64,000 nt of DNA from Deefgea rivuli DSM 18356 (GTDB taxonomy: Bacteria > Pseudomonadota > Gammaproteobacteria > Burkholderiales > Chitinibacteraceae). Every line of letters starts with the position of its first letter. Position 1 is the first letter of the stretch. Positions 25,646-34,534 of the stretch are shown piece after piece. The stretch is from contig NZ_JHVM01000017.1 in NCBI RefSeq assembly GCF_000620145.1, forward strand, positions 1 through 64,000. The letters run 5' to 3'. A program made the position numbers and the translations under genes. A model generated the notes under the pieces. That model saw nothing but the letters and a program-made list of their open reading frames with translations. It did no database searches and was not told the origin of the DNA.

Positions 25646-25697
25646 ATGGGTATATGAAGGTAGGCCTTGATTTATCAATACTACTGGCATATACCCC
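25646..25697. repeat. Dispersed GGGTAT palindrome, copy at yejK 3' end
   Basis: ATGGGTATATGAAGG ... GCATATACCCC; the first 16 bases are identical to the copy behind yejE (ATGGGTATATGAAGGT). Confidence 0.75.
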
Positions 25698-25711
25698 GAA
25701 GCAATAAAATT

Positions 25712-25745
25712 AAACAAAGGCGGCTAGATCGCCTTTGTTGTTTTT
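25712..25745 (+). terminator. Terminator downstream of yejK
   Basis: CAAAGGCG (25715-25722) / CGCCTTTG (25730-25737) then TTGTTTTT. Confidence 0.85.
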
Positions 25746-25747
25746 GT

Positions 25748-25811
25748 AGAACAATCGTTCTTTTTTGGCTTGTAAATTGAAGCGTCGTCTTGTATTGTGA
25801 ACGTACGTTCT
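25748..25811 (+). promoter_or_regulatory. SOS-type promoter with two GAAC-N4-GTTC boxes
   Basis: Box 1 GAACAATCGTTC at 25749-25760 and box 2 GAACGTACGTTC at 25799-25810 flank a promoter: TTGTAA (25770-25775), 17-bp spacer, TATTGT (25793-25798). Box 2 lies at the expected start site. Box 1 and its T-rich flank are identical over about 20 bases to the box in the recA promoter. Such palindromes are the DinR/LexA form known in Gram-positive bacteria; that LexA binds here is inference. Confidence 0.7.
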
Positions 25812-25827
25812 ACAAAGAGAAGCCATC

Positions 25828-26175
25828 ATGACGATTCGTTTTCGAGTATCAGACCAAGCGCTATTGCAACAACATACTTTGCAACTGCCAATCCGTTTGT
25901 TGGAGTGCTTAGTGCCAGCAACAGGTCGCGGAGCTGCGCGGTTGTTATCGTCGCGTGATGTACTGCGTTTTCCTGCTGAGCTACGTCAAATTGCCCAACG
26001 ATTTTTAGGTCTGTACGTGATTAGCGATGGCCAAGGTACAATCACCCACATCGGCAGAATGACGCATCGAATTGCGATTGCTGAGCAAGATGCACAATAT
26101 GGTGTTGTTGCTGAGGATGCTGCGCTACGTGCGGCGGATGATGTGGAAATTTTAGCTTTAGGTGGGGCGTACTAA
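25828..26175 (+). CDS. Unknown 115-aa protein, probably DNA-damage inducible
   Basis: 115 aa, ATG at 25828 preceded by AGAGAAG. I do not recognise a family. No signal peptide, membrane helix or metal motif. The first half contains short helices (ALLQQHTLQLPIRLLECLVPATGRGAARLLSSRDVLRF), and the second half has strand-like stretches (YVISDGQGTITHIGRMTHRIAIAEQ; YGVVAEDAALRAADDVEILAL). The twin recA-like boxes in the promoter are the main clue: the gene is probably under the same repressor as recA. It is monocistronic, with the cupredoxin gene 71 bases downstream behind its own RBS. Confidence 0.75.
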   Translation: MTIRFRVSDQALLQQHTLQLPIRLLECLVPATGRGAARLLSSRDVLRFPAELRQIAQRFLGLYVISDGQGTITHIGRMTHRIAIAEQDAQYGVVAEDAALRAADDVEILALGGAY

Positions 26176-26246
26176 GATCAATCGAACTTTAGACCTCACC
26201 TTGCTGTCAGAGATGGAGCGTTTTCGCTCATGAGGAGGCAAGATTA

Positions 26247-26702
26247 ATGTTTAAAGCGATAAATACCAAGCTGGCTATTGCAATGCTTATAACCGCGTGT
26301 GCTACTTGGGCTAGTGGTGACCATCAGGATGGGCATGACCCGATGGGTGAACCAGCTAAAAAAACGACTCGTACGGTGCAAATTAGTATGAGCGACATGA
26401 TGAAGTACACGCCGAATGTGATTCAGATTAAACGCGGCGAAGCGGTGACTTTGGCTTTCAAAAATGATGGACAGTTAAAACATGAAGCGGTATTGGGTAG
26501 TCTGCCAGAGTTACAAAAACACGCTGAAATGATGAAAATGCACCCTGATATGGAGCATGACGATCCGAAATCGATCAGCGCCAAAGCGGGTGAAACGGCC
26601 TACATCAAATGGAAATTTACTCAGCCTGGTACATTCTATGTCGCGTGCTTGGTGCCAGGGCATTTTGATGCAGGTATGCGGGCTAGCATTATTGTGAAAT
26701 AA
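26247..26702 (+). CDS. Periplasmic cupredoxin-like protein
   Basis: 151 aa, ATG behind GGAGG. N-terminal signal MFKAINTKLAIAMLITACATWASG, then a His/Asp/Met-rich linker (GDHQDGHDPMGE) that may bind copper. The cupredoxin fold has a likely type 1 site: His in LKHEAVLG, then Cys, His and Met in YVACLVPGHFDAGM. It is an azurin/plastocyanin-like electron carrier or copper handler in the periplasm. The TAC residue triplet in the signal is not a convincing lipobox. Confidence 0.88.
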   Translation: MFKAINTKLAIAMLITACATWASGDHQDGHDPMGEPAKKTTRTVQISMSDMMKYTPNVIQIKRGEAVTLAFKNDGQLKHEAVLGSLPELQKHAEMMKMHPDMEHDDPKSISAKAGETAYIKWKFTQPGTFYVACLVPGHFDAGMRASIIVK

Positions 26703-26721
26703 ATCGGCTGTGATCAACTGT

Positions 26722-26772
26722 GTGGGTATTTGCTTCTAGCTATTATTGAGTAATGTCTAGAAGCAAATACCT
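26722..26772. repeat. Dispersed GGGTAT palindrome, copy at cupredoxin 3' end
   Basis: GGGTATTTGCTTCTAG ... CTAGAAGCAAATACC: near-perfect 15-base arms around a 17-base loop, 20 bases after the stop. Confidence 0.75.
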
Positions 26773-26885
26773 GCAATTTGTGTCGAAATTGAATTAAACC
26801 TTCCTCAGCGCTAAAGATAGCGCTCCCACTACCCAGCCTGTTAAACTCTTGCCTATCTATTTTCACTAGTTTTAGGGTGTGTTGA

Positions 26886-28553
26886 ATGGCTCAGTATGTG
26901 ATGTCTATGCTCCGTGTGAGCAAAATTGTTCCGCCGAAACGTCAAATTATTAAAGACATTTCTCTGTCTTTCTTCCCCGGCGCAAAAATTGGTTTGCTGG
27001 GTTTGAATGGCTCGGGTAAATCGACTGTGTTGAAAATCATGGCCGGTGTAGATAAAGAATTTGAAGGTGATGTACAACATCTCCCAAACATCAAAATCGG
27101 TTATTTGGCACAAGAGCCTGAATTAACCGCGACCAATACCGTGCGCCAAGAAGTTGAAAGTGGCTTGGGTGAAGTGTTTGAAGCGCAGGCCAAACTGGAA
27201 GCCGTATATTCAGCTTACGCTGAAGAAGGCGCAGACTTTGACGCGCTAGCTGAAGAGCAAGGCCGTCTTGAAGCGATTATTTCTGCCGGTGCTGGCGATA
27301 ATATTGAATTGCAACTCGAAATCGCCGCCGACGCTTTGCGCCTGCCAGAGTGGGATGCAATTGTTGGGCAGCTATCCGGTGGTGAGAAACGCCGCGTTGC
27401 ACTGTGCAAATTGCTATTGTCTAAGCCAGATATGTTGCTGCTCGATGAGCCAACCAATCACTTGGATGCCGAATCAGTGGAATGGCTAGAGCAATTCTTG
27501 GTGCGCTTCCCAGGCACTGTGGTCGCCGTAACGCATGATCGCTATTTCCTCGATAACGCCGCTGAGTGGATTTTGGAGCTGGATCGCGGACACGGTATTC
27601 CATGGGAAGGCAATTATTCAACTTGGCTACAAAAGAAAGAAGAGCGCCTAAAAGTTGAAGAGTCGCAAGAATCTGCGCGCCAAAAAGCGTTGCACAAAGA
27701 ATTGGAATGGGTTCGTCAAAATCCAAAAGGCCGCCAAGCTAAATCGAAAGCGCGTATTGCACGCTTTGAAGAGCTGAGCAGCTTTGAGCACCAAAAACGC
27801 AATGAAACTCAGGAAATTTTTATTCCGGTTGCAGAGCGTTTGGGCGATAAAGTGATTGAATTTAAAGGCGTAACCAAAGCTTTTGGTGACCGTCTATTGA
27901 TCGATGATTTAAGCTTTAACGTACCCGCTGGCGCGATTGTCGGTATTATCGGCCCTAATGGTGCCGGTAAATCAACGCTGTTTAAAATGATCGCAGGTAA
28001 AGAAGCGCCAGATAGCGGTGAAGTTGAAATCGGCCAAACGGTGCAAATGGCGTTTGTTGAGCAAAGCCGTGAAGGTCTGGAAAACGAAAAAACCGTATTC
28101 CAAGATGTTTCTGGCGGCCACGATGTGATTAACGTCGGCAAATTTGAAATGAGCAGCCGTGCTTACTTGGGTCGCTTTAACTTTAAAGGCGCGGATCAAG
28201 CCAAGCTCGTCGGTAATTTATCCGGTGGTGAGCGCGGTCGTTTGCATTTAGCTAAAACGCTGTTGAAAGGCGGTAATGTGCTGCTGCTCGATGAGCCGTC
28301 GAATGACTTGGATGTGGAAACGCTGCGCGCCTTGGAAGACGCATTGCTGGAATTTGCCGGTACTGTATTTGTGATTTCGCATGATCGCTGGTTTTTGGAT
28401 CGGATTGCGACGCATATCTTGGCGGCTGAAGGTAATTCGCAATGGAATTTCTTTGACGGTAACTATCAAGAATACGAAGCCGATAAGAAAAAACGCTTGG
28501 GTGAAGAGGGCGCGAAACCGAAACGGATTCGCTATAAGCCTATTTCTCGTTAA
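26886..28553 (+). CDS. ettA: Energy-dependent translational throttle protein EttA (ABC-F)
   Basis: 555 aa, the EttA length. Two ABC cassettes: Walker A GLNGSGKST and GPNGAGKST, signatures LSGGEKRRVAL and LSGGERGRLHL, Walker B LLLDEPTNHLD and LLLDEPSNDLD. The arm and linker segments between are present, with WLQKKEERLKVEESQESARQKALHKELEWVRQNPKGRQAKSKARI typical of EttA. It binds the ribosomal E site and gates translation with ATP/ADP. No membrane parts. Confidence 0.97.
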   Translation: MAQYVMSMLRVSKIVPPKRQIIKDISLSFFPGAKIGLLGLNGSGKSTVLKIMAGVDKEFEGDVQHLPNIKIGYLAQEPELTATNTVRQEVESGLGEVFEAQAKLEAVYSAYAEEGADFDALAEEQGRLEAIISAGAGDNIELQLEIAADALRLPEWDAIVGQLSGGEKRRVALCKLLLSKPDMLLLDEPTNHLDAESVEWLEQFLVRFPGTVVAVTHDRYFLDNAAEWILELDRGHGIPWEGNYSTWLQKKEERLKVEESQESARQKALHKELEWVRQNPKGRQAKSKARIARFEELSSFEHQKRNETQEIFIPVAERLGDKVIEFKGVTKAFGDRLLIDDLSFNVPAGAIVGIIGPNGAGKSTLFKMIAGKEAPDSGEVEIGQTVQMAFVEQSREGLENEKTVFQDVSGGHDVINVGKFEMSSRAYLGRFNFKGADQAKLVGNLSGGERGRLHLAKTLLKGGNVLLLDEPSNDLDVETLRALEDALLEFAGTVFVISHDRWFLDRIATHILAAEGNSQWNFFDGNYQEYEADKKKRLGEEGAKPKRIRYKPISR

Positions 28554-28578
28554 GTCTGAGTTTGGTCTCAATATCCAG

Positions 28579-28607
28579 CAACGCCCGCGTATGCGGGCGT
28601 TTTTTAT
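28579..28607 (+). terminator. ettA terminator
   Basis: AACGCCCGC / GCGGGCGTT followed by TTTTT. Confidence 0.9.
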
Positions 28608-28632
28608 GGTTTATCGTGTATTGATTTAATGG

Positions 28633-28687
28633 CTAGGTATATTGCTGTAGGCTTTAAAAATAAATGATTTTAACGATATACCCGTTA
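28633..28687. repeat. Dispersed GGGTAT palindrome, degenerate copy
   Basis: TAGGTATATTGCTGTAGGC ... CGATATACCCGTTA. It lies between the convergent ends of ettA and the EAL-domain gene. Confidence 0.55.
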
Positions 28688-28689
28688 GG

Positions 28690-30915
28690 TCACACTGCAA
28701 CGTAGCGCCCAGTTTCTTTAAACCACAATGATAACGAATTGGCGGGTGCTGGCTTCGCAAACATAAATCCTTGCGCTTCATCGCAACCCAAGGTTCGTAA
28801 AATACTGGCTTGCTGCGGAAATTCAACCCCTTCAGCAATAACACTAATCCCGAGTTTATGCCCCAAATTAATGACCATTTCAGCAATACTGCTATCGCTA
28901 TTATTCAATGCCATATTGCGGACAAAAGCGCGGTCGATTTTTAAGCGATCGGCTTTGAGTTTTTGCAAATAGGCCAGTGATGAAAAGCCAGTACCAAAAT
29001 CGTCGATAGCCAGTTTGATTCCCAAATTTTTCAGCTGTTCTATGGTGTAAATGACCGCTTCAGGGTTTTGCATCGCGACCGACTCGGTGATTTCTACTTC
29101 TAATAAGCCCGCAGGAATTTCATAGCGCAAAATAGCCGACGATAATTGCTCGATCAGGCCGGGATGGTTAAATTGGATCATGGATACATTGAGTGCCATA
29201 GTTAGATCATCTAAGCCCTCTTTGCGCCATACACTGAGCTGCTTACAGACAGTTTCTAGGACAAAGGAGCCTAGCTCGATAATCAGTCCGGATTGTTCGG
29301 CTAAGGGAATAAATTGATCTGGCGAAATAAAGCCACCATCTGGCTGTGGCCAGCGCACTAAAGCTTCAACACCAATCACATAGCCTGTTGCGAGATTGAT
29401 TTGTGGCTGATAAAAAACTGTCAGCTCTTCATGCTTAATGGCATTTTCAAGATCATGGAGCAGGTCAAGGCGTTGTTTGGAAGCGCGGCTCATCGATGGC
29501 GAATACCAAAGTAGACCACCGCGATTAAATTTTTTGGCTTGGTTTAGTGCAATCGTTACGTCTTTTAGGCAGCCAATCCCTGATGGATCAGTATCCAGAA
29601 TATTGGCGGCGGCGACCGTCACGTGAACGCGCAGTTGGTGCGAAGCAACAGAAAATGGCAATGTAAAAATGCCGATAATAGAGCGAATTTCATCGTCGGA
29701 AATTTGCCCAGCTAAAGCAAATACATCGATTGCAACACGCGCTAGAATCAGTGTTTCTTTGATAGAGGACTTAATTCTTTGCACAATACTTTGTAGCAAT
29801 TGATCGCCAATCAGATGCCCCAATGCATCATTGATCTGCGAAAAATGATCAATATCAATCAGTAAAACGATTTGAGCCTGTTTTTTTAAATACAACTGAT
29901 TGAGCTGCGCCACAAATTGGGTTCGATTGGAAATGTGACACAGCGGGTCGATAAACGCCAAATCTTGCATTTGCTTGAACAGCGTTAAATTTTCAAAGCC
30001 GACGGCGATATTGGCAGAGAAGACTTCAAGTAGCTGGCGTTCTGTAAGCGTGAGCTGCCGATTGGTACGTAGGTAAATTGCGGTATCTTCATCAGCCGGC
30101 CTTGAAAGATACAGAATCACGAAGTTATTTTCATACAGCGATGTTTTTGAGCGCAAAGTATGTTCAATGGTGTTGGCGATTTCTAGGCTATGGTTTTGCG
30201 TCAATAATTCGGTGGTGACACCTGAAAAATGCCCAGTGCTGGCTAAAATCTGCCATTCATATTGCGGTTTTTTTCCTCTTCGCTTCAGGATGCGGTTGCA
30301 GATTAAACCTTCGGAGGGGAGCGAGAGTAGGCTAGCAATCTGATTTAAAACGGCATACGAGAAAGAATCAATTGAGCGTCGCTCAAAGAGCGATGCGGAT
30401 GCTTCAATAATCATTTCCAAACCACGCCGACTGCTATTAATGGTTCTGATCTGCTGATAGGAGCGGATGGCGGTGGTCATTATTGTGAGTAAACGATTTT
30501 GCGTTAACTCAGCCTTGTTTTTATAATCATTGATTGCATAGTCGCGAATGACTTGAAATTCAGGGGCGTAACCAGGATGTCCAGTTCGCAAAATAATCCG
30601 CACATCTTGTAGATTAAGCTGATTGCGAATTTGTTTTGCGACTTCTAAACCATCCTCATCGCTTTCCATCACGACATCGAGTAAAACTACTGCAATATCA
30701 TGCTCTCGCGCGAGGAGTTTGATTGCTTCGCTACCGCTATAGGCGTGCAGAAATTCTATTTTTCTATCGACAATAATCGCGTTTTTTAATGCAAATTCGG
30801 TGGTGAGATGAACGTCGGGCTCATCGTCAACGATTAGCACGCGCCACTCTAATTCAGGCTCTGCTTCGCTGGTATTCTCATCGGCAAACTGAATATGTTC
30901 ATCATCAACAATCAT
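28690..30915 (-). CDS. Response regulator with DUF3369-like, degenerate GGDEF and EAL domains
   Basis: 741 aa from the ATG at 30915, preceded by AAGGAG; a 29-residue longer reading lacks an RBS. Residues about 20-150 are a receiver domain (VLIVDDEPD, phospho-acceptor Asp in VVLLDVVMESDEDG). Residues about 155-310 match the DUF3369 sensor domain found in similar regulators. A GGDEF-like domain follows whose signature has become IDVFA, so it should not make c-di-GMP. The EAL domain is intact (YVIGVEALVRW, DDFGTGFSSLAYLQKLKADRLKIDRAFVRNM, VIAEGVE) and should hydrolyse c-di-GMP. It is the counterpart of the TPR-GGDEF cyclase at 11.1 kb. No cognate kinase gene is adjacent. Confidence 0.9.
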   Translation of the reverse strand: MIVDDEHIQFADENTSEAEPELEWRVLIVDDEPDVHLTTEFALKNAIIVDRKIEFLHAYSGSEAIKLLAREHDIAVVLLDVVMESDEDGLEVAKQIRNQLNLQDVRIILRTGHPGYAPEFQVIRDYAINDYKNKAELTQNRLLTIMTTAIRSYQQIRTINSSRRGLEMIIEASASLFERRSIDSFSYAVLNQIASLLSLPSEGLICNRILKRRGKKPQYEWQILASTGHFSGVTTELLTQNHSLEIANTIEHTLRSKTSLYENNFVILYLSRPADEDTAIYLRTNRQLTLTERQLLEVFSANIAVGFENLTLFKQMQDLAFIDPLCHISNRTQFVAQLNQLYLKKQAQIVLLIDIDHFSQINDALGHLIGDQLLQSIVQRIKSSIKETLILARVAIDVFALAGQISDDEIRSIIGIFTLPFSVASHQLRVHVTVAAANILDTDPSGIGCLKDVTIALNQAKKFNRGGLLWYSPSMSRASKQRLDLLHDLENAIKHEELTVFYQPQINLATGYVIGVEALVRWPQPDGGFISPDQFIPLAEQSGLIIELGSFVLETVCKQLSVWRKEGLDDLTMALNVSMIQFNHPGLIEQLSSAILRYEIPAGLLEVEITESVAMQNPEAVIYTIEQLKNLGIKLAIDDFGTGFSSLAYLQKLKADRLKIDRAFVRNMALNNSDSSIAEMVINLGHKLGISVIAEGVEFPQQASILRTLGCDEAQGFMFAKPAPANSLSLWFKETGRYVAV

Positions 30916-31052
30916 CTTATTTGGCTCCTTACTATGAGTCGAGCCACCCAATTTTTTGGTCGAATTGAATGATAGAAATGGCGCTCTACTTGCGGTAGCC
31001 ATCTTACTTCATAGCAGTGAATGCCTGTTTTTTCCAGTTTAGGCGGAGAAAT

Positions 31053-31505
31053 TTAGAGCATCTCATCCTCATTAGTTTCACTAACAACCGCATAAATTAC
31101 GTGAAGGCTAAAGCCACGACTGGCGAGATAGCGCAGCTGTTTTGCGCGTTCATTGATATTACGGGGCGGAATGGGGAATTTTTTTTGCCATATTGCACGT
31201 GCTGCGGTTTCTTCATCATCGATGACTTCGGTGAGTACTTGATTGATGATTTCACTATCAATGCCTTTTTCATACAACTCGTGCCTAAGGCGCTGTTGGC
31301 CATAGCGCTGGCTGCGGTAATACACCCATTGCTCAGCAAATCGAGCATCAGATTGCCAGCCTAATTGGATGAAGTTGTCTAAGACGGCATTGATTTCTTC
31401 TAAGGGCAAATCAGGATATGAAAGCGCTAATTTCTGTTGGAGTTCTTTTCTGGAGTGGTCGCGCCGACTGAGTAATTGCAGTGCTTTGTTGCGGATGGAG
31501 ATCAT
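31053..31505 (-). CDS. recX: RecA regulator RecX
   Basis: 150 aa from the ATG at 31505; a longer start at 31532 lies inside the recA terminator stem. All-helical three-tandem-repeat protein: ALQLLSRRDHSRKELQQKL, AVLDNFIQLGWQSDARFAEQWVYYRSQRYGQQRLRHELYEKGID, AKQLRYLASRGF. RecX binds RecA filaments and inhibits recombination. It lies 49 bp downstream of recA with a hairpin between, which should lower RecX relative to RecA. Confidence 0.93.
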   Translation of the reverse strand: MISIRNKALQLLSRRDHSRKELQQKLALSYPDLPLEEINAVLDNFIQLGWQSDARFAEQWVYYRSQRYGQQRLRHELYEKGIDSEIINQVLTEVIDDEETAARAIWQKKFPIPPRNINERAKQLRYLASRGFSLHVIYAVVSETNEDEML

Positions 31506-31521
31506 TTGTGTCGGGCTCAAA

Positions 31522-31552
31522 AAAATGGCCACTTAGAGAAGTGGCCATTTTG
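31522..31552 (-). terminator. recA-recX intercistronic terminator/attenuator
   Basis: On the minus strand, AAAATGGCCACTT / AAGTGGCCATTTT with further T residues, between the recA stop and the recX start. A leaky terminator at this place is known in E. coli recA-recX. Confidence 0.85.
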
Positions 31553-31554
31553 GG

Positions 31555-32604
31555 TTACTCTGCGGCGCTATCGCCATCAGTGCTCTTTTCCATTTCAATC
31601 GGTAGTGCTGCACCGCTCATTTTCTCGCGTACTTTGCGGGCGATATCTTGAGCCACTTCAGGATTGTCTTTCAAATATTGGCGTGAATTTTCCAAGCCTT
31701 GCCCGATCTTATTACCGTTATAACTGTACCAAGCACCAGCTTTTTCAACAATCTTGTGTGTAACGCCTTGCTCAATGATTTCACCTTCGCGGGAAATACC
31801 TTCGCCGTACAAAATATCAAATGTGATCACACGGAACGGAGGTGCGACTTTATTTTTTGCCACTTTAACTTTGGTTTGATTGCCAATCACATCTTCGCCT
31901 TTTTTTACCGCGCCGATCCGGCGAATGTCGAGGCGAACTGAGGCATAAAATTTGAGTGCATTACCACCGGTAGTGGTTTCTGGGCTTTGCCCTGGCATCA
32001 TATTGCCAATTTTCATCCGCAATTGATTAATGAAAATCACTAAGGTATTGGTGCGTTTAATATTGCCTGTTAATTTGCGCAGTGCTTGACTCATTAAGCG
32101 GGCTTGCAAGCCGACATGCACATCGCCCATTTCGCCTTCGATTTCGGCTTTTGGCGTTAGTGCAGCCACAGAGTCGATCACGATAATATCGACGCCGCCA
32201 GAGCGGACCAACATATCGCAGATTTCTAGGCCTTGTTCACCAGTATCTGGCTGAGAAATCAGCATGTCTGAAACATTTACGCCGAGTTTTTGCGCGTAGA
32301 TTGGATCAAGTGCATTTTCTGCATCGATATAGGCAGCAACGCCACCGAGTTTTTGCACTTCAGCAACGACGTGCAAACACAGCGTGGTTTTACCTGAGGA
32401 TTCTGGCCCGAAAATCTCAACAATCCGCCCACGGGGTAGACCACCGACACCTAAGGCTAGATCTAAGCCGAGCGAGCCTGTCGAGACCACTTGCAGATCA
32501 TTTTCAATTTGGTTGTCGCCCATTTTCATGATGGCGCCTTTACCAAACTGGCGTTCGATTTGTGCTAATGCGGCGGCAAGCGCTTTGCTTTTATTATCGT
32601 CCAT
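31555..32604 (-). CDS. recA: Recombinase RecA
   Basis: 349 aa. Walker A GPESSGKT at 66-73, Walker [11 protein letters not shown], the [40 protein letters not shown] region (L2 loop and following strand), and the acidic C-terminal tail. Standard bacterial RecA, central to recombination and LexA cleavage. The promoter contains a GAAC-N4-GTTC palindrome inside the spacer between -35 and -10. Confidence 0.99.
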   Translation of the reverse strand: MDDNKSKALAAALAQIERQFGKGAIMKMGDNQIENDLQVVSTGSLGLDLALGVGGLPRGRIVEIFGPESSGKTTLCLHVVAEVQKLGGVAAYIDAENALDPIYAQKLGVNVSDMLISQPDTGEQGLEICDMLVRSGGVDIIVIDSVAALTPKAEIEGEMGDVHVGLQARLMSQALRKLTGNIKRTNTLVIFINQLRMKIGNMMPGQSPETTTGGNALKFYASVRLDIRRIGAVKKGEDVIGNQTKVKVAKNKVAPPFRVITFDILYGEGISREGEIIEQGVTHKIVEKAGAWYSYNGNKIGQGLENSRQYLKDNPEVAQDIARKVREKMSGAALPIEMEKSTDGDSAAE

Positions 32605-32639
32605 GAATCGGTGTCCCAGTGAGTAGAGTGATGAAGCTT

Positions 32640-32667
32640 ATTATAGAACAATCGTTCTTTTTTGCAA
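32640..32667 (-). promoter_or_regulatory. recA promoter with GAAC-N4-GTTC operator
   Basis: Read on the minus strand: -35 TTGCAA (32662-32667), 16-bp spacer, -10 TATAAT (32640-32645). The spacer carries GAACGATTGTTC (32646-32657), which abuts the -10. A repressor bound here would block polymerase. The element is the same as box 1 at 25749-25760. Confidence 0.8.
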
Positions 32668-32683
32668 GCATTCTATTGAATAT

Positions 32684-34534
32684 TTAAACCGAGTGAGCAG
32701 TGTTGCTGCTTGGTAGCGTGAAATAGAAAGTAGCGCCTTCGCCGGGCGTTGACTTGGCCCAGATATGCCCATTGTGGCGACTGATAATCCGTTGCGCGAC
32801 AGTGAGGCCAATGCCGCTGCCACTGTGTTGCTCGTGAGAATGCAGGCGCAGGAAGGGCGTAAATAGCCGTTTGGCTTGCTCAGGGTCAAAGCCAATGCCA
32901 TGGTCAGCGATGAAAAAAACTTGTTGGCCATTGACCTTAGTGCTGCCCAATTCGATATAAGTTTCGACATCGGATTTGGCAAATTTCCAGGCATTTTCAA
33001 AGAAGTTGTATAAAGCGATGCGGATTAAATGCGCGTCGGCATCGGCGTAAATAGTTTCTGGGATGACTAATTGCACGGCTCGCTCGGTTTGGAGTAGCGT
33101 GATTTCTTCCATAATATCTCGTGCCATTGCGCTGAGATTGATGTTTTCTCGGCGCAACTCGCTACGCGATAATTCTTGTAGCATCAGTAGGTCTTCAATC
33201 CGATTGGCCATTGCTAAAACGCTGCTGCGAATACGCAGTAAGTAATTGCGGGCATTGCCATCGAGTTTTTCACGATAATCATCTAGCAATACTTGGCTAA
33301 ATCCTTCAATGGTTTTGAGTGGAGAGCGTAGATCTTGTGCAATCGATCCGGTCAGAATTTCCAGCTCGTGATTCGAGGCTACTAGTGCACGCGAGCGATT
33401 TTCGACGACATCTTCAAGATGATGGCGATATTGTTCGAGCTGTAATTCATTTTGCTTGCGGTTGCTGATATCAAATAAAAAGCCCTGCAAATGCGGCCGA
33501 CCGCTTTCGTCATTACTGACTGTGGCCAAGAAATGCACCCAGACTTCTTTGCCATTGGCCGAGAGTAAGCGGCACTCAAACTCATGGACTTGGCCAATGG
33601 CCATTTGCTCGGCAAATAGTGGATAGGCTAGATGTCTATCGTCGGGATGCAAATAATTACTTAAAAATGCTTCGCTATACCAAACTGAAATCGGGAAACC
33701 AAGCAATTGCTCAGCTTGTGGGCCGACATAGGTGAAGCGCCATTCTTCAGGGCGTGCATCCCATGGGATTAAGCGTGTTGATTCGACTAAGCGCCGGAAA
33801 CGATCTTGGCTGACTCGCAGTGCTGATTCGATTTGCTGGCGGCTGATTAAATCAGCTTCAAGCTGAACATTTTTCTGCTCCAGCGTGCCGATTAAATGAT
33901 GTAGTGCTTGCCGAGTCGATTCTAAAGAGTGACCTAGCTGTCCCAATTCATCATCCCTTTGCCAAATAAAAGCTTGGCTAAGCTGGCGATCGGCGAGTAA
34001 CTGGGATTGTTGGGTCAGTTTTTCTAGTGGGCGTAAAACGCGCGAATTGAGTAAGAATAAGATCAGCGCCAAGCTAAAAATAACTTGAATCACGACGGCA
34101 AATAAATAAGTTCGTAGTTTACGGCTAATGCTCTGAATCGTGATGCCGTCAGCAAATTCAACGGTCACAATCCCGATGGTATTGCCTTGTTTAATCACGG
34201 GGCGAGATAGTGCCGCAACATTACCTAAGGCGCGCTCAGCTTGTTGAGTTGCAAGAAAAGTACCGAGATTATTGTCGTTAATGGTGATACGCACAATGCG
34301 CTCATCACTCATCAAGGATTCCAGCAAGGGGCGGCCCGATTCGGGCGATAAATTCCACAGCGGCTCTTGCATACCGAGCGCCAGCACATCGCTGAGGCGT
34401 TGATGGTCGCGCGTGATCTGACTTTTTACAGTCTGCAGCTCGTATTGCAGGCTGATATAGCCTGTGATGGTGGCAGGAAGGCACAGGCCAATTAAAATTG
34501 CCAAAATCACTGCTGAGCGTAAAGACAGTTTCAT
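32684..34534 (-). CDS. Membrane sensor kinase-like protein with Gln replacing the phospho-acceptor His
   Basis: 616 aa. TM1 at about 5-27, periplasmic domain about 28-140, TM2 about 143-164, HAMP about 165-220, PAS about 245-360, then a dimerisation helix and HATPase domain. The HATPase has its N box (YNFFENAWKFAK), G1 (DHGIGF) and G2 (GSGIGLTVAQRI). The H box reads IAQDLRSPL with Q400 where bacteriophytochrome/PAS-type kinases have His. The codon is CAA in an otherwise intact reading frame. It may act as a pseudokinase, phosphatase or partner of another kinase. No response regulator is adjacent; recA lies downstream on the same strand. Confidence 0.88.
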   Translation of the reverse strand: MKLSLRSAVILAILIGLCLPATITGYISLQYELQTVKSQITRDHQRLSDVLALGMQEPLWNLSPESGRPLLESLMSDERIVRITINDNNLGTFLATQQAERALGNVAALSRPVIKQGNTIGIVTVEFADGITIQSISRKLRTYLFAVVIQVIFSLALILFLLNSRVLRPLEKLTQQSQLLADRQLSQAFIWQRDDELGQLGHSLESTRQALHHLIGTLEQKNVQLEADLISRQQIESALRVSQDRFRRLVESTRLIPWDARPEEWRFTYVGPQAEQLLGFPISVWYSEAFLSNYLHPDDRHLAYPLFAEQMAIGQVHEFECRLLSANGKEVWVHFLATVSNDESGRPHLQGFLFDISNRKQNELQLEQYRHHLEDVVENRSRALVASNHELEILTGSIAQDLRSPLKTIEGFSQVLLDDYREKLDGNARNYLLRIRSSVLAMANRIEDLLMLQELSRSELRRENINLSAMARDIMEEITLLQTERAVQLVIPETIYADADAHLIRIALYNFFENAWKFAKSDVETYIELGSTKVNGQQVFFIADHGIGFDPEQAKRLFTPFLRLHSHEQHSGSGIGLTVAQRIISRHNGHIWAKSTPGEGATFYFTLPSSNTAHSV

